A stretch of 49,588 nt of DNA, taken from positions 1 through 49,588 of the forward strand of contig JAIOPV010000001.1 in the NCBI GenBank assembly GCA_021413735.1, in the 5' to 3' direction. Both the position numbers and the translations under genes were made by a program. This DNA comes from Planctomycetota bacterium. Its GTDB lineage: Bacteria > Planctomycetota > Planctomycetia > Gemmatales > Gemmataceae. Positions 1 to 6,896 of the stretch are shown here, one piece after another. Position 1 is the first letter of the stretch. Each line of letters opens with the position of its first letter. The notes below the pieces were generated by a model. That model saw only the letters and a program-made list of their open reading frames with translations, was not told the origin of the DNA and did no database searches.

Positions 1-147
1 GTGACGACTTCTCTCGTCTACCAACAACGGCCAAAGCAAGCGTGCCCAGGCGACAGCGAGCAACCGGCCTTTTCGGGCTTTCTTACCGCGTACCTCGTCC
101 AGCAATAGCACCGGCTCTTCGCACTTGAACCATTCCGCTTCCGTCAT
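1..147 (-). CDS. N-terminal fragment of MTE-EW family paralogue (Gemmata-type, unknown function)
   Basis: Partial gene running off the left edge; the 49 codons starting at ATG 147 are open. The N-terminus MTEAEWFKCEEP followed by LLAVAWARLLWPLLVDERSR matches the layout of the complete paralogue at 22038-22838 (MTEVEW, then a basic stretch, then LFSCACCRRIWHLL). I recognise this as a family repeated many times in Gemmata-type genomes, with no known function. Here the usual Cys-Cys pair is replaced (AVAWARLLW), so it is a divergent copy. It is divergent from the immunity-like gene at 321. Family membership is by eye, from the N-terminus only. Confidence 0.5.
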   Translation of the reverse strand, partial: MTEAEWFKCEEPVLLLDEVRGKKARKGRLLAVAWARLLWPLLVDERSRH

Positions 148-320
148 CGCTTGCCCTCTGGAATCGCTCCCATAATTGACTGATCTGGGGCAGCGTGCAA
201 GTCGGAGGGCAACCGACATTGAACGACTGCGGGGACACGTCCATCATCTCTGACCTGGACAAGGTAAGAGCGACCGCGCGGGCCGGCGCTCTGCAGAACA
301 CGCCCGCACAGGGGGCAGTC

Positions 321-752
321 ATGCGGGCATTGTTGTTGATGGGGCTGATGGTGGGGGCATTCGTTTTCGGAAGTACCTTGTGCTTCGCTCAACCTGCCAA
401 GAAGCCGCCAGACGCGGCCGCCAAGGACACCGACAAGAAAACGCCGAAGACCATAGCGGAAGTTGGTGAAGCAGAAAAGGTGACCGCAGGAGCAGCAGCC
501 ACTGGGATCTTTGGCTTGAGTTGCTTGGCGTTTGGCGCGTTGGCCCTTGTCCCCTACTTCTTCCCAAGCATCATTGCGATGTTTCGCAAGCACCCAAACA
601 TCGCCCCCATCTTGGTCGTCAACATTTTCTTGGGATGGTCGATCGTTGGGTGGGTTGTCGCCTTGGCGTGGGCGTTCACAGCTCAAGAAGGACAATCGAA
701 ACGCAAAAGCGGTTATCGCGAAAGCACTGGCGATGGAGACTTGCGTTTCTGA
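321..752 (+). CDS. Superinfection-immunity-like small membrane protein
   Basis: The 143-aa reading starts at ATG 321 with a signal-like hydrophobic N-terminus (RALLLMGLMVGAFVFG). A charged Lys/Asp linker and two further hydrophobic segments follow. The segment YFFPSIIAMFRKHPN and then LVVNIFLGWSIVGWVVALAW has the hallmark pattern of the Imm_superinfect family (phage T4 Imm type): a helix, RKHPN, then a GW-containing helix. Members sit in the inner membrane and are associated with blocking DNA entry of related phages; that role here is inference. The frame is open upstream to 195, but the ATG at 321 gives a sensible membrane start. It converges with the tape-measure-like gene, leaving 13 bp between the stops. 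The 173 bp between 148 and 320 hold no other supported gene. Confidence 0.75.
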   Translation: MRALLLMGLMVGAFVFGSTLCFAQPAKKPPDAAAKDTDKKTPKTIAEVGEAEKVTAGAAATGIFGLSCLAFGALALVPYFFPSIIAMFRKHPNIAPILVVNIFLGWSIVGWVVALAWAFTAQEGQSKRKSGYRESTGDGDLRF

Positions 753-765
753 TTGGTCTGATTGG

Positions 766-1722
766 TCAGGTAATTAACCTCTTAATCTTGTCAATGGCTA
801 ACTTGATATCGGTTTGAGCGAGGTCCAGGAACTTCATCACCTTTGCGAATGTCGTGTTGCCAGCCAAGACAGCATCCCACCATGCCGAAAGAGCTTCCTG
901 GAATGTTTTCTGCGTCGCCGCTTTATCTGCGAGCGCCTTCGCGATATCGGAAAGATATTCGGTATCCGTTCTCTCCCGCGCCGCCCCTCCCCCTGCCGCC
1001 GTGAACGATGCCAGTTGCTGTTGCTTGTTGATGCTCTGGATATCGGTGATGGCAGGATTCGTGGCAGCGGCTTTCAGCCCGCTGACCCGCTCATCTCGTG
1101 CCTTTGCTTCGTCCTGAAGGCTCTTGGCGAACTGGATCACCACTTCCCGCTGACCGATGCCGACGAGCAGGGTGGCGATGAACGTGGCGAGTGCTTTCAC
1201 AACCTGCCGCACGATGTCAGCCAGTCCCTTGAATGCTTCCTTGGATGCTTTTACGGCATCCCCCATACTATCGCTGAAGATCGCGGTCAGCGTCTTGACG
1301 ATGGCGACGATTAACCCCGTCATGTCAACGAAAAGATCGGCGAGAACACTCACAATATCGGCGAGGATTTGGAACATGGGTATCATCGCCTGGAGAACCG
1401 AGACGACGACACGGACGACGCTGACGAGAACGCCGCCGAATGCCTCCGCGAATTGGTGGAAAATTGGTTCCAGCGATTGCATGAGCGGCAGAAGGACGCC
1501 ACCGATTTCACGCAGTACCGACGCGAACACCTGGAGCGAACTGACGAGGGCCGAACCGATGGTCGCCTGAACGTCCTGCATCGCCTGATTGAACGCCTGG
1601 ACGGTGGATGGCGAGATTGCCTGGACGAACGGCGTTATCGTGCTGATGAGTTGGTCGAACACGCCCTTGAGGGCTTGGAGTCCTTCGACCATCGCCCCAA
1701 CTGCTTCAATTGGATTCGGCAC
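766..1722 (-). CDS. Hydrophobic helical protein, tape-measure-like
   Basis: 318 aa from a GTG start at 1722 with a good ribosome site (GAGGTGA four bases upstream). The protein is almost wholly helical. Residues about 1-200 alternate long amphipathic and hydrophobic stretches (for example VRVVVSVLQAMIPMFQILAD), and the C-terminal third is charged and coiled-coil-like. There is no enzyme motif. The pattern resembles the hydrophobic middle of phage tail tape-measure proteins, and its place after terminase and a sigma-like gene on the same strand fits a late gene. At 318 aa it is short for a tape measure, and no portal or capsid gene is seen between it and the terminase. A pore-forming or other membrane-active helical protein is an alternative. 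Confidence 0.45.
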   Translation of the reverse strand: MPNPIEAVGAMVEGLQALKGVFDQLISTITPFVQAISPSTVQAFNQAMQDVQATIGSALVSSLQVFASVLREIGGVLLPLMQSLEPIFHQFAEAFGGVLVSVVRVVVSVLQAMIPMFQILADIVSVLADLFVDMTGLIVAIVKTLTAIFSDSMGDAVKASKEAFKGLADIVRQVVKALATFIATLLVGIGQREVVIQFAKSLQDEAKARDERVSGLKAAATNPAITDIQSINKQQQLASFTAAGGGAARERTDTEYLSDIAKALADKAATQKTFQEALSAWWDAVLAGNTTFAKVMKFLDLAQTDIKLAIDKIKRLIT

Positions 1723-1784
1723 GGTTCACCTCGTCTCGAAGTGCAAGTGACGAGTGAACGATAACCCACTCCCTGACAACCTGC

Positions 1785-2333
1785 TCAAACCCCCGCCAAA
1801 CGTTCGGCCAGCGTCGTCAGTGCCCCCTCGAAGCGAGCGGATTCGCCCTTCGCCCAACGCGTGACTTTCCCATCGCGGGCGTAAGCCAGCACGACTGACC
1901 GCTGGTCTCGAGGTAGTGTCGCGATTGTCTTGCGAACCAAATCGCGACGCTCGTTCGCCTCTGCCGCGTCGGAGGGGTCTGGCGTGCGGTGATCGGCCGC
2001 GAGTTGCGACATGCAGATCACACGGTCTCCGTGACGGCATCCTTCGGCGGAATTATCTTCGACCTGCACCGTTCTGATTTCGCGTCTCCGCTGATCGCGG
2101 TAACGCCCCGAAACACTGCGGGCGATCAGGCCGATCCACGTCCCATACGACCACTGCGGGTCATAAGTTTCGTGCTTGCGGATGAGGGTCAAGTGGATGT
2201 CGCTTAGAACATCGTCGACGTCAAGCCCGTGCTTGCGTGCGATCCTCAGAGCGAAGGCGTAGATCAGCCGATCCCATTTAGCGAGTTGGTCGCCAACCGG
2301 CAGCGGTTTCGGTTTCTTCACGCGATCAACCAT
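1785..2333 (-). CDS. Sigma-70-like (ECF-type) RNA polymerase sigma factor
   Basis: 182 aa starting at ATG 2333 with GGAGG about 8 bases upstream; its first codons overlap the stop of the upstream gene by 8 bp, suggesting coupling. Residues about 20-75 (DRLIYAFALRIARKHG, then DVDDVLSDIHLTLIRKH, then WIGLIARSVSGRYRD) follow sigma region 2. Residues about 135-175 (TIATLPRDQRSVVLAYA, then a basic helix) resemble a short region 4 in which the helix-turn-helix is weak. In a phage-like operon such a factor could direct late transcription. A degenerate or promoter-specialised sigma is possible, because the usual acidic linker and region-4 recognition helix are not clear. Confidence 0.6.
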   Translation of the reverse strand: MVDRVKKPKPLPVGDQLAKWDRLIYAFALRIARKHGLDVDDVLSDIHLTLIRKHETYDPQWSYGTWIGLIARSVSGRYRDQRRREIRTVQVEDNSAEGCRHGDRVICMSQLAADHRTPDPSDAAEANERRDLVRKTIATLPRDQRSVVLAYARDGKVTRWAKGESARFEGALTTLAERLAGV

Positions 2334-3048
2334 TGGAGCAACCTCCGGCGGTCTGAGTGATGGGCTTGGCCGATCGCCGTGTCGGCTGCGCGGAAGGCCG
2401 TGCGGCTGCCCCGTTGGCGGGCTGTGCCTTCGTCTTGGGTTCCGCCTCGATCGCTAGCACAAGGGCCGTTGCCGGCCCGGCTTGGATCGCCAACGGATCA
2501 CCGGGACGAAACTCAATCCTCACTTCGCCAGACGGCCCCGCGAACTTCTTCATCTGCTCAACTGCGAAGATGAGCGAGTCGACATCGACGAGCAATGCGA
2601 CACCGGCGGATCCTGTCGTCGCCCTACGGAACAACTCGGGCAGATGCAGAACCCGTCTGACAGATCCCGCTGGGTGATGGAACTGGACGTTGTCGAGCGT
2701 CACGTTGAACGTGGGCCGACCGCTCACGCCGGCGACCATCTGCCTGAGCTCATCAGCCGTGAACACGGCTCTGCCGTCGGGTGCGTGTGGGGCTGGCCCC
2801 TCGATTGCGAGAAGACAGCCGTGGGAAGCGCCATAGGCACGGAACCGCCCGCGAAAGGTCGTAACAAGAACTTCTGCGGCGGGTTCGTCGCACACGGGCT
2901 GTGCAGCCTCAGCCACAGTGCCTACGGTCAACGGCAACGCGACATCGAATCCCATATTCGCGGTGGCTCCGAAGGGTGGAGAGTCGGGAGCAATCACAGC
3001 AGGCGTGTCGGTGATGGTGGGCGGACTGGCGAACTCGATACCGCCCAC
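2326..3048 (-). CDS. Unknown protein with possible sliding-clamp-like C-terminal domain
   Basis: 240 aa from GTG 3048 (overlapping the terminase nuclease frame by 55 bp), or 209 aa from ATG 2955. No motif gives a firm family. Residues about 150-210 (ALLVDVDSLIFAVEQMKK, GEVRIEFRPGDPLAIQA, ALVLAIEAEP) have the helix, strand, loop, strand order of the last domain of bacterial DNA polymerase III beta clamps. The tail is low-complexity Pro/Ala/Gln. A clamp would suit an element carrying its own polymerase, but the protein is too short for three standard domains. This is a fold guess only; it could equally be an unrelated structural or accessory phage protein. The next gene starts inside its stop codon region. 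Confidence 0.4.
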   Translation of the reverse strand: MGGIEFASPPTITDTPAVIAPDSPPFGATANMGFDVALPLTVGTVAEAAQPVCDEPAAEVLVTTFRGRFRAYGASHGCLLAIEGPAPHAPDGRAVFTADELRQMVAGVSGRPTFNVTLDNVQFHHPAGSVRRVLHLPELFRRATTGSAGVALLVDVDSLIFAVEQMKKFAGPSGEVRIEFRPGDPLAIQAGPATALVLAIEAEPKTKAQPANGAAARPSAQPTRRSAKPITQTAGGCSNG

Positions 3049-3659
3049 CCACCGGTCGAAAGACTGCCGACGTAGAGAGCCAGGGCAAGGGCAAGCACAA
3101 GGTCGTCATGGTCACGCTCACGCCAGGCGGCGAAGGTCTCGTTCCGGTCGTCAGTGACCTTCGCCCGGAAGTTTTCCAGTTCCTTCTCGATGATCGGTGC
3201 CAGCGGAAGCGCCTCGGCGAACCGGAGTCGCCTGCCCTGCAGGGCTGCCTGTACCGCACCGACCAGATCTTTTTTCGGAACGGTACCGGCTCCGGGTTGC
3301 TGACCCGCAGTGATGGTGAGTGCGCGGAAGTCTTGGGTACCGATCCCACCCTGGCGGAACATATCGACCACGGCTTTACCCACGCCGGTTGCATCAACGG
3401 CGAGCGTTGAGCCCGCAAGTGGTGGCTTCGCGAACATCTCCTTCACATCGCCCACAACGGTCGGGTACGCTGTGCCCAGTTGCCAGCGGTGGGCGTGCCG
3501 CACATCAAACCGGTGAAGCGTCTGGCCCTCCCGGTCCGGGTCGGGGATCTTGGCTACTTCCGCGATGACGAGCGCGGAGAAGTCTTGCGTCTGCCCGAGG
3601 TCTAGCCCCGTGACGAACCGCGTCAGTGACTCAGACGACTGGGAAGAGTGGTGTAACAC
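2994..3659 (-). CDS. Terminase large subunit, nuclease (RNase H-like) part, in a separate frame
   Basis: The reading contains TRFVTGLDLGQTQDFSALVI (first catalytic Asp strand), LAVDATGVGKAVVDMF (second acidic strand) and HDDLVLALALALY (C-terminal acidic helix). This is the classic order of the nuclease domain of phage terminase large subunits. It lies in the +1 frame relative to the ATPase part, so one chain cannot be made without a one-base skip. A GTG at 3659 preceded by AAGGTG at suitable spacing could start it separately, giving 222 codons. The frame is open further upstream to 3764 without homology. It is either a split terminase or a frameshifted gene. Confidence 0.65.
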   Translation of the reverse strand: MLHHSSQSSESLTRFVTGLDLGQTQDFSALVIAEVAKIPDPDREGQTLHRFDVRHAHRWQLGTAYPTVVGDVKEMFAKPPLAGSTLAVDATGVGKAVVDMFRQGGIGTQDFRALTITAGQQPGAGTVPKKDLVGAVQAALQGRRLRFAEALPLAPIIEKELENFRAKVTDDRNETFAAWRERDHDDLVLALALALYVGSLSTGGWAVSSSPVRPPSPTRLL

Positions 3660-4506
3660 TGGAGGCACCTTTTGGGGTCGCGGCAGCCGTCGAGAACAGG
3701 GGCAACACGTCGGCGGATCGGGCCGCCCTGATGTCATCAACCGAGAACACCGCTGCCACGTCATCGCCGAACAGGTTCAGATACGCCATCGCGAACCATC
3801 GTTCGCCCATCGACTTCCGTTCTTTCGCGAGAAACTCTGGCGTGTGACGAGGGCACTCCTTCGCGGTGATCGACCAGCGGCGGAAGCCTTCGCCCTCACT
3901 CCATTCCCGAAAGAACCAACCCGACTTCGAGAACGCGGTTGAGAGCGCCACCAGTTTCCCCTTGGATGCCGACAGTTGAGGGGAAGCACTGTGATAAACC
4001 TCGTCGGGGATGCGTGCAGCCTCGTCGAGAATCAGCAGCGTCGCCGTGTACGAGTGAACCGAGCGCTCCTTGCCTGGAAGCGCGAGGATTCGACTACCGT
4101 TCACGAACTCCAGGGTCGTTACCGCCTCGCGGCGAACTCCGAGCGGCCTGCCGATTGCATTGAAGGCGGAAGTGACCTTCCGCAGCATCTCGTTCGCTTG
4201 CGCCTCGATCGGGCAAACAATCACGACGGTACTGTTCGGTTTTGTCAGTGCCGTGTGGAGTGCGAGAACCGAAACGACGCTGGATTTACCGACCTGCCGA
4301 GCACAAAGAATCAGGTTCATCAGGTCGGTCGAACGCAGGAAGTCGGATTGCCACGGGTCGGGCGGAAGTCCTGCGTCGGCCATCATCCGAGCAGGGTTAG
4401 CCCGGTACTCTGCCAGTCGGTCCGTCGTCGCGGGCATCGCCTGTTCCAACGCCTGGAGGCGGCGGGCTTGGGCTTTCAGCCGGCGGCGAACTGAGTCCAG
4501 CAGCAT
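3631..4506 (-). CDS. Terminase large subunit, ATPase part
   Basis: The 291-aa frame holds the packaging ATPase domain. CARQVGKSS (about residue 68) is the Walker A motif, LLILDEAARIP (about residue 158) is Walker B, and LVALSTAFSKSGWF is the coupling or motif III strand. It stops at 3631, just after the point where the nuclease domain begins in another frame. The enzyme would cut and pump DNA into proheads at a portal. It overlaps the small subunit gene upstream by about 110 bp; an internal Met start at 4437 (MPATTDRLAEY) would reduce that to about 40 bp. Confidence 0.75.
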   Translation of the reverse strand: MLLDSVRRRLKAQARRLQALEQAMPATTDRLAEYRANPARMMADAGLPPDPWQSDFLRSTDLMNLILCARQVGKSSVVSVLALHTALTKPNSTVVIVCPIEAQANEMLRKVTSAFNAIGRPLGVRREAVTTLEFVNGSRILALPGKERSVHSYTATLLILDEAARIPDEVYHSASPQLSASKGKLVALSTAFSKSGWFFREWSEGEGFRRWSITAKECPRHTPEFLAKERKSMGERWFAMAYLNLFGDDVAAVFSVDDIRAARSADVLPLFSTAAATPKGASSVTPLFPVV

Positions 4507-4948
4507 GTAAGCGGCGCTCCAGTTCTTCGATTCGCATTCCCTGAGCCGTTGCCAGCTTCACGAGTTCCTTAACGTCGTTGCCGGTCGCGTACAGACCCTT
4601 GAGTTTTGCGAGATCGGCAAGCACGGCGAGGGCCGTTCGGAAGTCTGCTGCGTTGATGCAACGGGCGAACAATGACTGCCGTTGTGCCAGGTGGCGGGCG
4701 ATGACTCGTCTTCGTTTCGGCTCTTGGCGTTCAACGAGCAGATCATCAGCGCGACCGATGTATTCCCTCACCTGTCGTTCCTTCAGATCCCATCCCTTTT
4801 CTGCGGCATATTGCACAACGTCGTGGTATTCGGCACCGTCCAACCGAATGCGCAAAACCTCTTCAATTCGTAGGGCAACGGCGGCGGCTTCCGCCTTCCT
4901 TTTTCGCTTCGGTTTGCCCGACTCGGGTGTATCACTCGGTTCCGCCAT
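4397..4948 (-). CDS. Terminase small subunit-like DNA-binding protein
   Basis: 183 aa from ATG 4948 (GAGGACG just upstream). After a Lys/Arg-rich N-terminus (GKPKRKRKAEAAA), residues about 30-80 carry a helix-turn-helix-like segment (IEEVLRIRLDGAEYHDVVQ, then LKERQVREYIGRADDLL). Then comes a helical region (RRRVIARHLAQRQSLFARCI, then LAVLADLAKLKGLYA), which matches the oligomerisation core of many TerS proteins. The tail is Pro-rich. It lies directly upstream of, and overlaps, the large subunit gene, as terminase small subunits usually do. Its start overlaps the stop of the Cys-rich gene at 4932 by 17 bp. Confidence 0.6.
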   Translation of the reverse strand: MAEPSDTPESGKPKRKRKAEAAAVALRIEEVLRIRLDGAEYHDVVQYAAEKGWDLKERQVREYIGRADDLLVERQEPKRRRVIARHLAQRQSLFARCINAADFRTALAVLADLAKLKGLYATGNDVKELVKLATAQGMRIEELERRLHAAGLSSPPAESPSPPPPGVGTGDARDDGPTGRVPG

Positions 4949-5186
4949 CGTCCTCGTCCTCGGCAGGCGATGGGCAAGCGTGTCTGCCCTGGTCTCGGTG
5001 GGCATCGCAGAAGTACCGCCCGCAGCCGTTCTCCCCTCCGTGCATCATCCCGCAGACGTAACCGAGTCCGCGGTCGATCTCAGCCACACACCCCGGAAAG
5101 TCGCACATTGCGGCTACGGCGTAGCCGATCTCGCGGCCTGCGTTGTCGGTTCCGCAGAATGCCCATCCCATCTCAAGCCCTCTCAT
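4932..5186 (-). CDS. Small Cys/His-rich protein, probable zinc-binding
   Basis: 84 aa. ATG 5186 forms an ATGA overlap with the stop of the preceding Cys-rich gene, which decides the start. Cysteines and histidines are spaced as CDFPGC, YVCGMMHGG, GCGRYFCDAHRD and HACPSP, giving about eight ligands in 60 residues, so one or two zinc sites are likely. The tail is very acidic (AEDEDDGG). No known family is recognised. It is in the same operon as nuclease and terminase genes, so a phage accessory role is likely but unproven. Confidence 0.6.
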   Translation of the reverse strand: MRGLEMGWAFCGTDNAGREIGYAVAAMCDFPGCVAEIDRGLGYVCGMMHGGENGCGRYFCDAHRDQGRHACPSPAEDEDDGGTE

Positions 5187-5422
5187 GCCCCGTCGCGAAA
5201 CTTGTCCATTGCGTCTTTCGCCGCTGCGTCTTTCTGTGCATCGGTTGAACCGTTGAATGCGGCCGCGAGTAGTCGGTTCATCGCTTTCCGTTTGTCGTCG
5301 GGCAACTGCTTGAACCAACACGACGAGCACAGCCCACGCTCGCCTTCCGAGATGCTGTGCAGGACACGGTTGCATGTCGGGGTTGTGCAGCGGTCGTGAA
5401 CGGTAATGGTTCGGGTTGCCAT
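5183..5422 (-). CDS. Small zinc-ribbon-like protein
   Basis: 79 aa from ATG 5422 with a purine-rich ribosome site (GGGGAGAGG). Four cysteines in two pairs (RCTTPTCNRV and GLCSSCWFKQ) look like one treble-clef or ribbon zinc site, followed by a charged helix (PDDKRKAMNRLLAAA). It starts 2 bp after the stop of the PLD-like gene and is coupled by ATGA to the next Cys-rich gene. Function unknown; nucleic-acid binding is a reasonable guess. Confidence 0.6.
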   Translation of the reverse strand: MATRTITVHDRCTTPTCNRVLHSISEGERGLCSSCWFKQLPDDKRKAMNRLLAAAFNGSTDAQKDAAAKDAMDKFRDGA

Positions 5423-5424
5423 CG

Positions 5425-6213
5425 CTATGCCTCTCCCCTATCAGCGCTCATCAACTCATCGATCCAACTGCTATGCCAGTCATGTAACTGGCGGTCGCGG
5501 AACACACTCAACTGTTCCCGATTCTTGTTCGTGCGGAGATTCGCGCTGCCCTCGAACACCAAGGCGTCATCGTCGGCGATGTCGAACAGCGTGACCTTGC
5601 AGTGCGTTCGCGCGGCTGCCACTCTCACGTTCGGGAACGCGGTCAGTTCGCCGACAGCCCACTCATGCAACTCCCGATTGTGTTCGCGGTGAAACGCTGA
5701 CACGAGCAGCGTCAGTGCCATTCCCTTTCGGGTGTCGAGCATCCCACACAATTCGACGATGTTTCGTTTCGAGTAACAGAGGCTTGCGATCCTCAGATGC
5801 CGGAGGGCTGGGAGCCGTGGAACGACTGCGGTGATGACCTGGGCGAGGTCGAACGTCCCGAGCATGAGAGCGTGAACGCATTCGCCCTTCTCGGGCAGGT
5901 CGGGCAGCAACTCCGCGGCGGTCTTCGCGGCACGGCGGTACTTCGCTTCCGCTTTTGCTTTGTACGGCAAAGCATGGGCGGGAAGGTGTTGAGCAGCGCG
6001 AGCGAACGCGGGCCGTGGGATCGTGCCGAACGCCAGCGGTGGCGATGTGGTGAACATCAGGAGCCCCCCAGCCGCACTACCCCGGCGGCCAATCTGTTTG
6101 TTGTAAGCCTTCTTCCCGCTCTTGCTGAGCGCGTTGAACCCGAAGTTAAAGTCGGTGCGAGCGCCCTTGCTGGCTTGGGCTTTTCGTTTCGCGAAGTCAA
6201 CGGGTTTGGCCAT
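5425..6213 (-). CDS. Phospholipase D-like protein with one HKD half-site (putative nuclease)
   Basis: 262 aa from ATG 6213 (GGAGG nine bases upstream). The motif THCKVTLFD (H204, K206, D211) fits HxK(x4)D, and GSANLR (222-227) with Asn225 completes a PLD-superfamily half-site. Only one half-site is present, as in the Nuc-type endonucleases that dimerise to form the active site. Residues about 130-175 (LPALRHLRIASLCYSKRN) look like a Rossmann-like strand-helix core. The N-terminus is basic and Gly-rich. The family includes phospholipases and nucleases; within a terminase operon a nuclease or DNA-end processing role is the likelier reading. Confidence 0.65.
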   Translation of the reverse strand: MAKPVDFAKRKAQASKGARTDFNFGFNALSKSGKKAYNKQIGRRGSAAGGLLMFTTSPPLAFGTIPRPAFARAAQHLPAHALPYKAKAEAKYRRAAKTAAELLPDLPEKGECVHALMLGTFDLAQVITAVVPRLPALRHLRIASLCYSKRNIVELCGMLDTRKGMALTLLVSAFHREHNRELHEWAVGELTAFPNVRVAAARTHCKVTLFDIADDDALVFEGSANLRTNKNREQLSVFRDRQLHDWHSSWIDELMSADRGEA

Positions 6214-6240
6214 TGGTGGAATCCTCCTGCCGTAATGCTC

Positions 6241-6417
6241 TCATGCCCCACAGGAACCTGCCTCCCTGTCGTCCACGCTCCGCAGCCTCCATCGGGTGGC
6301 ATCGCGACACCGTGCCAGGAACCGCCGGCCGACTGCGGCGCTGACGTCTGCCACGAAGATCCATCGACCGTTGTCGCGATACTCAAGCCGCATCTTTCGC
6401 GATGTCTTGGTTGTCAT
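6241..6417 (-). CDS. Small basic protein of unknown function
   Basis: 58 aa from ATG 6417 with GAGGAG at good spacing. The sequence is rich in Arg (RKMRLEYRDNGRWIFVADVS) and ends SCGA. It overlaps the 3' end of the upstream small gene by 35 bp. The ribosome site and position in a tightly packed operon support it; no family is recognised. Confidence 0.4.
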   Translation of the reverse strand: MTTKTSRKMRLEYRDNGRWIFVADVSAAVGRRFLARCRDATRWRLRSVDDREAGSCGA

Positions 6418-6649
6418 TGGAGTTCTCCTCGGTTGCATTGTTGCGATCGCTCAACCACCATTTGCCACCACGAAGCCCTGCACGCTCACCAAGGGTGATT
6501 GCCGCACCATAGCCGTCTACGGTGCCGATCAGTCTCCAGCGCGAATGTTTCACGTTTGACCGATGCCAGAGCGTGATCTGCGGCGGTTCGGTGTTCACGT
6601 GTGACTCGCGATCTCGACTGTGACGCTGGAACTCCTTGGCTCTGGTCAT
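6383..6649 (-). CDS. Small protein of unknown function
   Basis: 88 aa from ATG 6649 (GAGAGG upstream), starting 5 bp after the stop of the preceding gene. The middle (ITLWHRSNVKHSRWRLIGTV, then ITLGERAGLRGGKWWLSD) reads like a compact beta-rich domain with several Trp residues; the C-terminus is acidic/Asn-rich. No family is recognised. Confidence 0.4.
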   Translation of the reverse strand: MTRAKEFQRHSRDRESHVNTEPPQITLWHRSNVKHSRWRLIGTVDGYGAAITLGERAGLRGGKWWLSDRNNATEENSNDNQDIAKDAA

Positions 6650-6654
6650 GCCTC

Positions 6655-6855
6655 TCAAACCCGCAACGGTTCGTTCTTCTGCACCACCCGGAGCAACTCT
6701 TGTAGTTTCTCACCCATTGCGAGTAACTCAACCAAAGCCCTCGCCTGGGTCGTGGTCTCGGTGCCGGGCGTCGTCGCCGCAGTCAGGAGTTTCGTCGTCA
6801 GGTTCGCAACATTGTTTGCGGCGAACCGCGTTGCCTGTGTCAGGGAATCGCTCAT
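6655..6855 (-). CDS. Small helical protein of unknown function
   Basis: 66 aa from ATG 6855 (GAGGAA upstream), 42 bp after the polymerase stop. Predominantly helical (FAANNVANLTTKLLTAA, then ARALVELLAMGEKLQELLRV), consistent with a small coiled-coil or helix-pair protein. No family is recognised. It follows the replication gene directly and may be co-translated with it. Confidence 0.4.
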   Translation of the reverse strand: MSDSLTQATRFAANNVANLTTKLLTAATTPGTETTTQARALVELLAMGEKLQELLRVVQKNEPLRV

Positions 6856-6896
6856 CGGTGTTCCTCTGGTGTGTTGGTTCATGTGTTCGTGTGGAA

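Noticed and set aside
144-695. A 183-codon minus-strand frame with ATGA overlap to the gene at 147
   Set aside because: It is the mirror of the immunity-like gene; composition and lack of family match mark it as a shadow, and the plus-strand protein has a recognisable membrane family pattern.
1-2000. Search for a second tRNA-Arg 3' end as the left att site
   Set aside because: No matching stretch was seen by eye; the left end is probably outside the window.
3670-3676. CCCAAAA on the minus strand as a -1 programmed frameshift site for terminase
   Set aside because: A -1 shift there leads into the wrong frame and soon stops; the nuclease frame is +1 relative to the ATPase frame.
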